DNA from: Aulosira sp. FACHB-615
GTDB lineage: Bacteria; Cyanobacteriota; Cyanobacteriia; Cyanobacteriales; Nostocaceae
Length of the DNA: 64,000 bases
Assembly: GCF_014698045.1 (NCBI RefSeq)
Contig: NZ_JACJSE010000001.1
Coordinates: 528,813 to 592,812 of the forward strand
Reading direction: 5' to 3'
Position 1 is the stretch's first letter. Each line of letters starts with the position of its first letter. Shown one piece after another: positions 1 through 8,549 of the stretch. The position numbers and the translations under genes were made by a program. Under the pieces are notes generated by a model. It searched no databases. It saw only the letters and a program-made list of their open reading frames with translations, and was not told the origin of the DNA.

Positions 1-97
1 AATGACTCTCTGCCCAGCTGCTAGTACCACCTAAAATGACACCAGCAATACTACAGGAAGCTACAAGCAGCAGCAGACGTTTTGTTTTTCTATCCAT
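1..97 (-). CDS. N-terminus of an exported protein (partial)
   Basis: The reverse strand has an ATG at 97 and stays open to the window edge, giving 32 codons. It starts MDRKTKR, a positively charged n-region, followed by a hydrophobic stretch (LLLLVASCSIAGVILGG) and then TSSWAES. This is a signal-peptide pattern, with possible signal peptidase I cleavage after SWA. The VASC tetrapeptide could also be read as a lipobox, but the hydrophobic run before it is very short. The remainder lies outside the window, so no family can be named. Confidence 0.55.
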   Translation of the reverse strand, partial: MDRKTKRLLLLVASCSIAGVILGGTSSWAESH

Positions 98-179
98 AGA
101 TGGATGCTTGAAAGTTGGGAAAGTAAATAGTCCTCAACTACTTTACACATCCATGTTGTTATTGTCAGCTCCTTTTTAA

Positions 180-214
180 AGTGCTGAGTGCTGAGTTATG
201 AGTGCTGAGTATTG
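180..214. repeat. Heptamer tandem repeat (STRR type)
   Basis: Five consecutive 7-mers of consensus AGTGCTG lie between the exported-protein gene and the Rpn-like gene. The same unit recurs at 56794-56828 and 58639-58666 and in reverse at the 3' end of rdgB. Heptanucleotide tandem repeats (STRR) are known from Anabaena/Nostoc and Calothrix genomes. Confidence 0.75.
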
Positions 215-261
215 AATATTCTCCAATTATCAGCAGCAGGCACACTTTTTCCTCGTTCAAG

Positions 262-1182
262 TCAATTTTGGGCTAACCAATTGGTTAAATCAAGCAGGCT
301 GGAAAAGTCTAACAAAGCTTCTCCTAAAGATTCCAGTTGAGTTAGGGATAAAACATCGATTTGCGATCGCACTTCCTGGGGCAATTCTCCCAGTTTATGG
401 CTCAACAACCGCAAAACGAGCGATCGGGCTTCTCTGTTGGCTCCCTGTTCAATACCTTGTTCAATACCCTGTCTCATCCAACTGGTGACAATTTCCATCA
501 CATCCTCCTGCTGATTCACTTCCAGTCTACCAATCTCTTCCTGAAACACTTGCTCTTCTTGCTGGTTTAGTTGTAAATAGGTATCAACAAAGCCGGATAT
601 TAAGCGGGTGCGGGCGGGATCTAACTTTAGGGTAGCCAACAGTCGCAAACATTCGACTTTCACTTTTGGTCTGTCTGATGGTGCAATCCGCATTTTTGAC
701 ATTAAGGCTGCGGCTACTGGATTGGGTTGATTGAGATAATCACGCCAGTTTAATCGATTCAATTGAATGGCTGTGAAGTTAAATTCTAATACCTTCAAGT
801 CGGGAAACTCCACTGTATGACAATGGGGTTCTTCCCGATAGGGTTGATCAAAGGAAAACAGGACTATTGGATAGATGGGTTGCAAATATTTTTGATACAG
901 CCGTGCAAAGTAGAAAAACATACGACGAGTGAATTCTCGCTCGCTGTAAGCTTGGCTTTCGATATGTACCAAAAAGCCCACTTCTTTTCCAGCTTGCTTG
1001 ACTTCAACCAGCAAGTCAATGATTTTATCTTCGCCTGCGGTGAGGTCAGCAAAATATTCTTGGGGTAGAAAACGGATGGAGTTTGGATCAATTGTGCTGG
1101 CAAGTTGTGGTAGAAATAACTCTAGGAATTCGATGAAAAAAGTCGAAAGTAGTTCTTTGAACAGGCGATCATGTTCCGGCAT
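262..1182 (-). CDS. Rpn-family PD-(D/E)XK nuclease / DUF4351 protein
   Basis: This 306-residue protein has the two-part build of cyanobacterial Rpn/transposase_31-like proteins. The N-terminal half (about 1-200) resembles the PD-(D/E)XK nuclease-like transposase domain, with D56 in a hydrophobic strand and an E75-S-Q77 motif in the place of the usual ExK. A GIEQGIEQG linker (about 236-244) leads into a C-terminal DUF4351 helical domain (about 245-303, ending LLDLTNWL). Rpn proteins are DNA nucleases linked to recombination; cyanobacterial paralogues are numerous and mostly uncharacterised. It starts only 7 bp after the stop of the flavin oxidoreductase gene, so the two may be co-transcribed. 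Nuclease activity is inferred from the fold, not shown. Confidence 0.8.
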   Translation of the reverse strand: MPEHDRLFKELLSTFFIEFLELFLPQLASTIDPNSIRFLPQEYFADLTAGEDKIIDLLVEVKQAGKEVGFLVHIESQAYSEREFTRRMFFYFARLYQKYLQPIYPIVLFSFDQPYREEPHCHTVEFPDLKVLEFNFTAIQLNRLNWRDYLNQPNPVAAALMSKMRIAPSDRPKVKVECLRLLATLKLDPARTRLISGFVDTYLQLNQQEEQVFQEEIGRLEVNQQEDVMEIVTSWMRQGIEQGIEQGANREARSLVLRLLSHKLGELPQEVRSQIDVLSLTQLESLGEALLDFSSLLDLTNWLAQN

Positions 1183-1189
1183 TGTAATA

Positions 1190-2257
1190 TTATGTCCAGG
1201 CGCGATCGTATTGTACTGGCCAGAGTTTTTCGTAGCCTAGTTTTTTGGCTGCTAGATGTGGCCAGTAAGGATTGCGGAGTAATTCGCGCCCCAATAAAAC
1301 TAAGTCTGCTACTTCGGTGCGAATAATTTGGTCGGCTTGTTCGGGAGAGGTAATCAAGCCGACTGCGCCTGTCGGGATTTTGGCTTCCTGGCGGATGCGT
1401 TCAGCAAATTGAGTTTGATAACCAGGTTTGACGGGAATATTGATGCCAGGGATAATTCCCCCAGAGGAACAGTCTATTAAATCTACGCCCAAGGATTTGA
1501 GTTTATCGCTTAAGGTAACGCTTTGTTCTATGTTCCATCCTTTATCTATCCAATCGGTGGCGGAGATTCGCACCAATAAAGGATAGGTTTCTGGTAAGAT
1601 TTGGCGCACAGATGTGACTACTTCTAATAATAAGCGTGTGCGATTTTCAAAACTGCCGCCATATTCATCTTGACGCTGATTTGCTAAGGGTGAGAGAAAT
1701 TGATGGAGTAGGTAGCCGTGGGCTGCGTGAATTTCGATGACTTTGAAGCCGGCTTGTAGGGAACGTTGAGTTGCGGCGACAAAAGCTTGAATAATTTGTT
1801 GAATCCCCTCAATACTCAAGGCTTCGGGAACTGGACTATCTTTACTAAAGGCGATCGCACTACTGGAAACTACAGGCCGCCAACCTTCTTGGGATTCATC
1901 TAAGGCTTTACCGCCGCGACTGGGTTTGGCTGTGCTGGCTTTTCTCCCTGCATGGGCGAGTTGAATTCCTGCTATGGAACCAAAGTTATGAATTAATTCG
2001 ACAACTTTGGCTAAACCTTCTATGTGTTCATCTGACCATATACCCAAGTCTTGTGGACTAATTCGCCCACGGGGTTCGATTGCTGCTGCTTCTGTGAATA
2101 CTAAACCTGCACCACCAACGGCGCGAGAGGCTAAATGTACTAAGTGCCAATCATTTGCAAACCCATCTGTACTAGAGTATTGACACATGGGTGAAACGAC
2201 AATACGGTTACGAAAGGTGATTTCCCGAATCTTAAAGGCCTCAAACAAATGTGCCAT
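1190..2257 (-). CDS. namA: NADPH dehydrogenase, old yellow enzyme family (YqjM type)
   Basis: The 355-residue protein is an FMN-dependent ene-reductase of the old yellow enzyme family, class YqjM/NamA. These enzymes use NADPH to reduce the C=C bond of alpha,beta-unsaturated carbonyls, nitro compounds and quinones. The start MAHLFEAFKIREITFRNRI is typical. C25 in SPMCQYSS matches the flavin-tuning Cys of YqjM, and H177/H180 in EIHAAHGYLLHQFLSP match the substrate-binding His pair. The NRTRLLLEVV and GLITSPEQAD segments fit the phosphate-binding side of the TIM barrel. The family's usual length is about 340. The physiological substrate cannot be read from the sequence. Confidence 0.92.
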   Translation of the reverse strand: MAHLFEAFKIREITFRNRIVVSPMCQYSSTDGFANDWHLVHLASRAVGGAGLVFTEAAAIEPRGRISPQDLGIWSDEHIEGLAKVVELIHNFGSIAGIQLAHAGRKASTAKPSRGGKALDESQEGWRPVVSSSAIAFSKDSPVPEALSIEGIQQIIQAFVAATQRSLQAGFKVIEIHAAHGYLLHQFLSPLANQRQDEYGGSFENRTRLLLEVVTSVRQILPETYPLLVRISATDWIDKGWNIEQSVTLSDKLKSLGVDLIDCSSGGIIPGINIPVKPGYQTQFAERIRQEAKIPTGAVGLITSPEQADQIIRTEVADLVLLGRELLRNPYWPHLAAKKLGYEKLWPVQYDRAWT

Positions 2258-2635
2258 TGGAATGATTTCCTTTACTTGCTAAGGTAGAAAAACTGCTGCT
2301 GTCAATTCCAAAAAGTTCAGTCTCTAGATAATGCCCGAAAGCACCAAGGCGGCTATAATTCTTGTGTAAGTTTCACCAAAAATATTGTAAATTTATATAA
2401 ATGAAATATTGATAATTTATCATAATAGACATTGAAAATTTACTCACATTCTTGATTTTGAACTGCCTACTCGATAAAACTCAACTCTCTAAATTTTGGG
2501 TGAGCGATCGCCCCCAAGCACTCACTAACAAAATATGCTTATTGCTCATGAGCATTCATTCAATAATATAGCTAAATTGTGGCTGAACTTAGCAGCTAAT
2601 TGCCTAAGAAAGTCTATATTATTAATGAATAGTCA
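2258..2635. other. Intergenic region between namA and yjbQ
   Basis: This AT-rich 378-bp spacer separates two divergent genes and should hold both promoters. One HIP1-type site lies near 2503. A palindrome TGCTCATGAGCA at 2543-2554, about 80 bp before yjbQ, is a candidate operator. No open frame or RNA gene is recognisable. Confidence 0.5.
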
Positions 2636-3061
2636 ATGAATTTACAAATGGTTCACTACCAAAAGCTACTGAGAGTTTCTACTACTGGTAAATCTTTTCA
2701 CAATATTACCACCAAAATCGAATCTATAGTTGCTGAGTCGGGCGTGGAAACTGGACTCTGCACTTTATTTTTACGCCACACTTCCGCTAGTTTAGTCATC
2801 CAAGAAAACGCTGATCCTGATGTGTTGGTAGATTTAGCTAACTTTATGTCCAAGCTAGTCCCAGAATCGGGGGGATACATTCACGATGCGGAAGGGACTG
2901 ATGATATGCCAGCACATATCCGTTCTGCGTTGACTCACACTTCGGAACATATACCTATTAATCGCGGTCATTTAGTATTAGGGACTTGGCAGGGAATTTA
3001 TGTTTGGGAACACCGTCATCGCAGCCATACACGGGAGTTAGTTGTACACATTTCTGGCTAA
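2636..3061 (+). CDS. yjbQ: YjbQ / UPF0047 family protein (secondary thiamine-phosphate synthase type)
   Basis: The 141-residue protein matches the UPF0047 family over its whole length. Diagnostic features are LRHTSASLVIQENADPDV (about 46-63), HDAEGTDDMPAHIRSALT (about 82-99), and a C-terminal LGTWQGIYVWEHRHRSHTR strand pair. The conserved His/Asp/Glu residues form a putative metal site in the trimeric beta-sandwich. Family members were linked to weak thiamine-phosphate synthase activity through suppressor studies, so the in vivo role is uncertain. It stands alone with an AT-rich upstream region and a possible terminator downstream. Confidence 0.9.
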   Translation: MNLQMVHYQKLLRVSTTGKSFHNITTKIESIVAESGVETGLCTLFLRHTSASLVIQENADPDVLVDLANFMSKLVPESGGYIHDAEGTDDMPAHIRSALTHTSEHIPINRGHLVLGTWQGIYVWEHRHRSHTRELVVHISG

Positions 3062-3201
3062 TTAAAGTATTGCTGATGAGTGTTTATTCCTATTTTTAAA
3101 CTGGGTTGAGAGTCGCAACACATATAGCCATCTTATTTGATTGATAAACTACTCACGACAGCAGAGAGTAGATGTGTTTTTTTCAAAAAACATCTTAAAA
3201 T

Positions 3202-3226
3202 AGTCCGCTAAAACGCGGCTTTTTTT
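3202..3226 (+). terminator. Possible rho-independent terminator after yjbQ
   Basis: A CCGC/GCGG stem with a TAAAAC loop is followed directly by C and seven T. A second AT-rich hairpin (AGATGTG...ACATCT, 3170-3195) lies just upstream. The position is about 140 bp after the yjbQ stop. The short stem keeps confidence moderate. Confidence 0.45.
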
Positions 3227-3337
3227 GTATCAAAACAAATGTTAATATTTGTTTATATTTGATTAATAATTTTAGGCATTTTGATACAGAAGCTCATAAA
3301 ATTAAATGTACCACTTGCTGAGGCTAGTTAAATCTGT

Positions 3338-4087
3338 ATGAAGCAAGACTTACCTTTTACTTATAACTTTCAAATTATTGATGAATTTCTGTGGCAAAAT
3401 TCGGTTAATCTTTTATCACTCAATCCCCAAAAACAGCTTATTACTAGCTTTACGGAATTAGAAAGTTTAATTGAGGAAGAAACTACAGACATTAGACTGA
3501 TATCGAATTTGCAAAGTACATTGGAATGTATTTTAGAAGCTCAATTAGAAAACTTTCCCGGCAATATTTTTTGGGACTGCGATTTTATGGTCAGTAGTAT
3601 TTTGCGGCAAGCCTTAGCAGTGGCAGATGAGGCTATTGGTTTTTTAAAGATGTTTACTGACAAAATGGTTGCTCTTAGCAAGTTATTTGGGATTCATCAA
3701 GAAATTCGCTTTTGTTATGTTCACGATTTTATGTATGGTTTTGACTGGGCAAGATGGGTACAAAAAGACCCACAAAATCGCGCCCATATAGAACCTTTTA
3801 GTTTGTTTTTTTTAGATTATTTGCTGACTAAAGGTCAAGAATTAATTCATCGGATTAATCACGATCAACCGACATATTATCAGTTGTGTGCTACTGGTTT
3901 TCGGAATCCTTTTCCGTTTTCCCGCGAACCAGAAGATGAATATCGATTGTTAACTTATCTTGCGAGTGAAGGACTTATCCCTGTCACAGCTTGGAATTGG
4001 CATAGTCAGCCTGTCTGGAATCAGCCTTTTCAGGAAATACGTCAGCAGTTAGCATTACAGTTGAATATTCAACCGCAAAGGCGATGA
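3338..4087 (+). CDS. Conserved protein of unknown function
   Basis: This is a 249-residue soluble protein that I do not recognise as a named family. It is rich in aromatic residues, with an acidic N-terminal half (SLIEEETTDIRLISN) and motifs such as CYVHDFMYGFDWARWVQKDP and AWNWHSQPVWNQPFQE. It has no signal peptide, membrane segment or nucleotide-binding motif. It follows yjbQ on the same strand, but with 276 bp and a likely terminator between them, and precedes the Nif3-family gene by 115 bp. That spacer contains a small dispersed-repeat-like sequence (TTCGACTGCGCTCAGT), so co-transcription is unproven. Confidence 0.7.
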   Translation: MKQDLPFTYNFQIIDEFLWQNSVNLLSLNPQKQLITSFTELESLIEEETTDIRLISNLQSTLECILEAQLENFPGNIFWDCDFMVSSILRQALAVADEAIGFLKMFTDKMVALSKLFGIHQEIRFCYVHDFMYGFDWARWVQKDPQNRAHIEPFSLFFLDYLLTKGQELIHRINHDQPTYYQLCATGFRNPFPFSREPEDEYRLLTYLASEGLIPVTAWNWHSQPVWNQPFQEIRQQLALQLNIQPQRR

Positions 4088-4202
4088 AGAAGGCAGTGGT
4101 TCGGCTACTTCGACTGCGCTCAGTACAAGTACGCTCACCAACCGGAGGCAGGAGGTAAAATATTTTCTGTTTTTTAAATCTAAAATATCTATTTACTGAA
4201 TT

Positions 4203-5003
4203 ATGAAAATTGTTGATTTAATTAGTTGGTTTGAAGAATGGGCGAATCCGGCTTGGTGTGAAAGTTGGGATAATTGTGGTTGGCAAGTTGAGCCTGGGGT
4301 TTTGCAAGAGTCGGCGCGGGTGTTAGTGTGTTTAACTCCGACTTTGGCAGTGATGGAGGAAGCGATCGCCCATCGTGCTAATCTGATTTTTGCCCATCAT
4401 CCGTTAATTTTCACCCCTCCCAAATCTTTTCGCCGTGGTGAGGCAATATCCGAAATGGTACGATTAGCTTTCATCCACAATATTGGGATATATACTGCCC
4501 ATACGAATTTTGACCAAGTACCAGACGGAACGGCCGATGTCTTGGCTCAAATTTTAGAACTTCAACAAGTCTCGCCTATAGTACCGGCTGTCTCTGGTTT
4601 TGGTTATGGAAGAGTTGGTGAACTGGAAAAATCACTCACATTCCAAGAGTTACTCGCCATTATTCAACAGCGCCTTTCTCCCCCTGATTTGATTTTTTCC
4701 CCCACGGCTGATTTACAACAGCAAATTTCACGGGTGGCTGTTTTGGGTGGTTCTGGCGCGAGTTTTATTTCGGCGGTGGTGAAAACTGGGGCGCAGGTTT
4801 ATTTAACTTCTGACTGCAAATTTCATCAGTTTCAAGAAAGCCGCGATCGCGGTTTAATCTTAGTTGATGCAGGTCATTACGCCACAGAACGTCCAGCTTG
4901 CGATCGCTTGTCACAAAAATTTATCTCTTTAAACCTTGACTGGGTGCAGTTAAGTCAACAAGATGAGGATTTCCGAGAGTTTTTTACTAGAGCATCAATT
5001 TAG
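4203..5003 (+). CDS. Nif3-like dinuclear metal center protein
   Basis: The 266-residue protein belongs to the NIF3/DUF34 family (E. coli YbgI type), often labelled GTP cyclohydrolase 1 type 2. The metal ligands of the family are visible: H65-H66 in IFAHHPLIF, H100 and D104 in YTAHTNFDQVPDGTAD, and H225/E229 in DAGHYATERP. Family members form toroidal hexamers with two metals per subunit. The cellular reaction is not settled, so I give no symbol. The ATG at 4203 opens with the canonical MKIVDLISWFEEWANP. Confidence 0.92.
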   Translation: MKIVDLISWFEEWANPAWCESWDNCGWQVEPGVLQESARVLVCLTPTLAVMEEAIAHRANLIFAHHPLIFTPPKSFRRGEAISEMVRLAFIHNIGIYTAHTNFDQVPDGTADVLAQILELQQVSPIVPAVSGFGYGRVGELEKSLTFQELLAIIQQRLSPPDLIFSPTADLQQQISRVAVLGGSGASFISAVVKTGAQVYLTSDCKFHQFQESRDRGLILVDAGHYATERPACDRLSQKFISLNLDWVQLSQQDEDFREFFTRASI

Positions 5004-5054
5004 CAGACATCTGGGACTAAGGGCGGTAAACCGATACTATAGAAAACTCCCACA

Positions 5055-5195
5055 TTAGCAGCTACAATAAATCTTTTGGAACTTATGGGATGATACCAAC
5101 AAGTGTATAAAACTTTTCTGATCCGAGGGAAAGTTATCCACAGGGGTGTTGTCTTCAATAACAATGTGGCTGATGTCCGATGCTTCTTGAACCAT
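5055..5195 (-). pseudogene. N-terminal remnant of a Uma2-family endonuclease gene
   Basis: A reverse ATG at 5195, preceded by GGAGGAG, opens a 46-residue frame beginning MVQEASDISHIVIEDNTPVD. That opening resembles the N-terminus common to cyanobacterial Uma2 (DUF820) PD-(D/E)XK proteins, which are normally around 180-240 residues. After about residue 27 the similarity ends and the frame closes (HLLVSSHKFQKIYCSC). The catalytic domain is absent, so this looks like a decayed copy. The assignment rests on recognition of the N-terminus only. Confidence 0.5.
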
Positions 5196-5255
5196 ATAAA
5201 GCGATCGCCTCCTCCATCAGTTAGTCTTTTCTATACTTTAATAGAATAGAGATAA

Positions 5256-5388
5256 CGCCGTGTGCAACTTTCTCTCAAACCTAACCCCCAACCCCTTCCC
5301 TACAAGGGAAGGGGAGCAATATTCAAAGCCTCTCTCCTTGCAGGGGAGAGGTTTGGAGAGGGGTTTCAAGAATAAGTTGTACATCGCG
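5256..5388. repeat. 133-bp MITE-like repeat, family A copy 1
   Basis: The element is bounded by imperfect terminal inverted repeats, CGCCGTGTGCAACTT on the left and the complement of CGCGATGTACAACTT on the right. Its interior is CT/GA-rich with two nested inverted repeats (CCCTTCCC...GGGAAGGGG and CCTCTCC...GGAGAGG). An inverted second copy is at 10765-10896. There is no coding capacity, so it looks non-autonomous. Confidence 0.75.
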
Positions 5389-5437
5389 TGAGATACAAAC
5401 CAAGCATATTTAATCACGCTAATTAAGCACAATTCCC

Positions 5438-6802
5438 ATGACCACTTCTAAACGCCACTATCACATTACTACCTTCGGTTGCCAAATGAATAAAGCCGAC
5501 TCAGAGCGCATGGCTGGCATTTTAGAAGACATGGGCTTTGAGTTTTCCGAAGATCCCAATAATGCAGATGTAATTCTCTACAACACCTGCACCATTCGAG
5601 ACAACGCTGAACAAAAGGTATATTCTTACCTCGGCAGACAAGCCAAGCGTAAGCACGAACAACCAGATTTAACCTTAGTCGTTGCTGGTTGCGTCGCTCA
5701 ACAAGAAGGCGAAGCACTGCTACGCCGCGTCCCAGAATTAGATTTAGTGATGGGGCCACAACACGCCAACCGCCTGAAAGATTTGCTGGAATCAGTGTTT
5801 GGCGGTAATCAAGTTGTCGCCACTGAACCAGTGCATATTATGGAAGATATCACCCAGCCGCGCCGGGACAGCAAAGTTACCGCCTGGGTGAATGTGATTT
5901 ACGGTTGTAATGAACGCTGTACTTATTGCGTAGTTCCCAACGTGCGTGGTGTAGAACAGTCCCGCACCCCCGAAGCCATCCGCGCCGAAATGGAAGAATT
6001 AGGCAGACAAGGTTACAAGGAAGTAACTTTGCTTGGTCAAAATATTGACGCTTACGGTCGAGATTTACCCGGCTCAACATCAGAAGGACGACATCTGCAC
6101 ACCTTCACAGATTTACTTTATTACGTCCATGATGTGCCGGGAGTAGAACGGTTAAGATTTGCTACCAGTCACCCCCGTTATTTTACGGAAAGATTAATCA
6201 AAGCTTGTGCAGAGTTACCCAAGGTGTGCGAACACTTCCATATTCCGTTTCAGTCTGGGGATAACGATGTCTTAAAAGCGATGTCACGGGGTTACACTCA
6301 CGAAAAATATCGCCGCATCATTGATACAATTCGCAAGTATATGCCGGATGCGTCAATTAGTGCGGATGCAATTGTTGGTTTCCCTGGTGAGACAGAGGCA
6401 CAGTTTGAGAATACTTTGAAATTGGTGGAAGATATTGGGTTTGACCAATTAAATACAGCCGCCTATTCACCGCGCCCCGGAACACCTGCGGCATTGTGGG
6501 AAAATCAACTGAGTGAAGAAGTAAAAAGCGATCGCCTACAAAGATTAAATCATTTAGTGGCAATTAAAGCAGCCGAGCGATCGCAGCGTTATTTTGGTCG
6601 CATCGAAGAAGTATTAGTCGAAGACCAAAACCCCAAAGATAAAACTCAAGTCATGGGACGCACAGGTGGTAATCGTCTGACATTTTTTACAGGTGATATT
6701 AATGAGCTAAAAGGGCAATTGGTGAAAGTTAAAATCACCGAAGTTCGTGCTTTTAGCTTGACTGGTGAACCAATAGAAGCGCGGCAAGCTTTGACAGTTT
6801 AA
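5438..6802 (+). CDS. miaB: tRNA (2-methylthio-N6-isopentenyladenosine37) methylthiotransferase MiaB
   Basis: This 454-residue radical-SAM enzyme methylthiolates i6A37 in tRNAs that read UNN codons. The N-terminal MTTase domain carries the auxiliary cluster cysteines C15 (TFGCQMNKADSE), C51 (YNTCTIRDNAEQK) and C85 (VAGCVAQQ). The radical-SAM domain has C157-x3-C161-x2-C164 (YGCNERCTYC). The last 70 residues form a TRAM RNA-binding domain. Length and order match bacterial MiaB rather than the related RimO or MtaB. Upstream lies the family A repeat, ending 49 bp before the start. Confidence 0.97.
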   Translation: MTTSKRHYHITTFGCQMNKADSERMAGILEDMGFEFSEDPNNADVILYNTCTIRDNAEQKVYSYLGRQAKRKHEQPDLTLVVAGCVAQQEGEALLRRVPELDLVMGPQHANRLKDLLESVFGGNQVVATEPVHIMEDITQPRRDSKVTAWVNVIYGCNERCTYCVVPNVRGVEQSRTPEAIRAEMEELGRQGYKEVTLLGQNIDAYGRDLPGSTSEGRHLHTFTDLLYYVHDVPGVERLRFATSHPRYFTERLIKACAELPKVCEHFHIPFQSGDNDVLKAMSRGYTHEKYRRIIDTIRKYMPDASISADAIVGFPGETEAQFENTLKLVEDIGFDQLNTAAYSPRPGTPAALWENQLSEEVKSDRLQRLNHLVAIKAAERSQRYFGRIEEVLVEDQNPKDKTQVMGRTGGNRLTFFTGDINELKGQLVKVKITEVRAFSLTGEPIEARQALTV

Positions 6803-6810
6803 GTGAATGT

Positions 6811-6900
6811 ACACCACACTGAAAATAATTGTTTGTGGAGTCTTAATTAATTGCCAGATTTATTGCAAAGAATCACAATTAATCCCAAACAGTGTGGTGT
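6811..6900. repeat. Inverted repeat downstream of miaB
   Basis: ACACCACACTG (6811-6821) is exactly complementary to CAGTGTGGTGT (6890-6900), with about 68 bp of AT-rich sequence between. It starts 8 bp after the miaB stop and could fold as a long-loop hairpin in the transcript. There is no T tract after it, so it is not a classical terminator. Confidence 0.5.
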
Positions 6901-7109
6901 CCTTATGTGTATACGTGGTATGAGAATTAGCTATATAAATTTAACCGCCGATTGAAGAGGATGAACGCAGATGAACGCAGATAAATTTGTGCTTAACATG
7001 ATAAGGAAACGCTATATTTTTACTTATTTGATTTCATATTTCATAGTAATTAGTTGATTTTTGCATAACTACACAAAAGTAAATTTTAGAGTAACTCAGT
7101 ACTTCCTAA
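6901..7109. repeat. Spacer with a dispersed repeat (ACGCAGAT type)
   Basis: The segment 6941-6986 (TTAACCGCCGATTGAAGAGG followed by repeated ATGAACGCAG units) recurs in reverse at 50732-50783, and a partial copy is near 42912-42945. It is non-coding here. The rest of the spacer, up to the Mrr-like gene, is AT-rich with nothing recognisable. Confidence 0.65.
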
Positions 7110-7970
7110 ATGAAGCGTTCCTCCTCATCAATGCCTACATTTGATATAATGCTTTTGCCTGCTATTAAAGCTCTAAAAATTCTAGGTGGCTCTGGTACAA
7201 CTGAAGAGATATACGACCAAGTTGTTCAAATTTTGAACTTGCCTGATAAAGTTCTTGAAATACCTCATGGCAGTACTTCACAAAGTGAAGTTGAGTATAG
7301 ACTAGCTTGGAGCCGTACTTACTTAAAGAAATATGGACTCATAGAAAACTCAGCACGGGGAATATGGTCATTAGTATCAACGTCTATAAATATAGATGAG
7401 TTGGATGCTAAAGAAATTGTAAAAGCTGTTCGTGAAGCCGAAAAAATCAAGCAGACACCAACAGAATCCACCGATGAATCACTTGTGCCTACAACACCCT
7501 TAGAAGAAGTTGCATGGCATGAACAACTTCATAAAACATTGTTGTCTTTGTCTCCTAATGCGTTTGAACGCTTAGTACAGCGATTATTACGTGAATCAGG
7601 ATTTATACAAGTGCAAGTTACGGGTAAATCTGGTGACGGTGGTATTGATGGTGTAGGTATTGCCCGTCTTAGTGGTTTTTTGAGCTTTCATGTTCTCTTC
7701 CAGTGTAAGCGTTATCAAGGCTCAGTTACAGCAAGTCAAATTAGAGATTTTCGAGGAGCAATGCAAGGCCGTACTGATAAAGGATTATTTATTACAACTG
7801 GAACATTTACTAGAGATGCTATTAAAGAAGCTACGCGAGATGGCGCACCCCCAATTGATTTGATAGATGGTGAACAATTAGTTCAAAGATTGAAAGAATT
7901 AGGGCTTGGTGTAAAGATAATAATGATTGAGTCTGTTGAAGTTGATACAGATTGGTTTGCGAATATTTGA
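7110..7970 (+). CDS. Mrr-family restriction endonuclease
   Basis: This 286-residue protein has the Mrr architecture. An N-terminal winged-helix Mrr_N domain (about 10-95) recognises DNA, and a C-terminal PD-(D/E)XK Mrr_cat domain (about 145-270) cuts it. Catalytic residues are visible as E153 (AFERLVQRLLRESGF), D176/D180 in GKSGDGGIDG, and Q198-C-K200 in LFQCKRY. Mrr proteins are type IV, modification-dependent enzymes, so a role in defence against methylated foreign DNA is the reasonable inference. No methyltransferase is adjacent. Translation may begin at the internal ATG at 7131 (MPTFDIML). It heads a same-strand run with two small genes and an HNH nuclease. Confidence 0.9.
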   Translation: MKRSSSSMPTFDIMLLPAIKALKILGGSGTTEEIYDQVVQILNLPDKVLEIPHGSTSQSEVEYRLAWSRTYLKKYGLIENSARGIWSLVSTSINIDELDAKEIVKAVREAEKIKQTPTESTDESLVPTTPLEEVAWHEQLHKTLLSLSPNAFERLVQRLLRESGFIQVQVTGKSGDGGIDGVGIARLSGFLSFHVLFQCKRYQGSVTASQIRDFRGAMQGRTDKGLFITTGTFTRDAIKEATRDGAPPIDLIDGEQLVQRLKELGLGVKIIMIESVEVDTDWFANI

Positions 7971-8009
7971 AGTTCAAGCCACGATACAGTATGTCAAATT
8001 CGACAAATT

Positions 8010-8186
8010 ATGAGTAAAAAAACTGTTGGAGAATCAGGAAACTATAATGATGAACTTTTGGCTGAGTACAAATTTGATTACCAAAAAGCCAAACCAAATC
8101 GTTTTGTAAAAGAAACTACTTCATCTCAAGCATGGGTTAGTAATTTGATTGCTAACATTAATTTTAAAGATTCTAGTCCAAACTAA
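8010..8186 (+). CDS. Small protein, possible antitoxin-like
   Basis: This is a 58-residue ORF between mrr and the 115-residue gene. The central sequence DELLAEYKFDYQKAKPNRFV resembles a motif seen at the start of short antitoxin-like proteins in cyanobacteria, and the composition (acidic, soluble) fits a real small gene. No toxin partner is obvious next to it; the downstream small protein and HNH nuclease are the nearest candidates. It ends 15 bp before the next start. Confidence 0.55.
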   Translation: MSKKTVGESGNYNDELLAEYKFDYQKAKPNRFVKETTSSQAWVSNLIANINFKDSSPN

Positions 8187-8201
8187 TCAGCCAACTGCTA
8201 T

Positions 8202-8549
8202 ATGCCAAAAATTACCCTAGAAGTATCAGAAGAATTATCTCAACAGCTAGCACAAGTTGGCGATCGCTTACCGGAGCTACTGGCTTTAAGTTTGCAACAA
8301 CCAGTAATCCCCGCAGAAATTTATCGATATATTCTGGACTTTCTAGCCAGCAATCCCACACCCGAACAAATTGCCCAATTTCAACCAACACCACAAATGC
8401 AAGAGCGATTACGTACTTTGGTAACACGCTCTAAGGCTGGGGAACTCACACCTGTGGAATTAAAAGAACTAGATGAGTACGAGAAGATTGAGCATTTGAT
8501 GATCATGATTAAAACGGGTAATTTAGCTTATTTAGACAGTCAATCGTGA
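8202..8549 (+). CDS. Conserved small protein coupled to an HNH nuclease
   Basis: The 115-residue protein begins MPKITLEVSEELSQQLAQVG and contains a helical segment (PELLALSLQQPVIPAEIYRYILDFLASNPTPEQI), with an acidic C-terminal helix. I know this type only as a conserved cyanobacterial protein of unknown function. Its stop codon overlaps the GTG start of the HNH gene by 4 bp (GTGA), which implies translational coupling. A role as chaperone, regulator or immunity partner for the nuclease is speculation. Confidence 0.75.
   Translation: MPKITLEVSEELSQQLAQVGDRLPELLALSLQQPVIPAEIYRYILDFLASNPTPEQIAQFQPTPQMQERLRTLVTRSKAGELTPVELKELDEYEKIEHLMIMIKTGNLAYLDSQS

Noticed and set aside
5238..5432. ORF on the minus strand over repeat family A
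   Set aside because: It is a translation of the MITE-like repeat; the same peptide arises from the second copy at 10765-10896.
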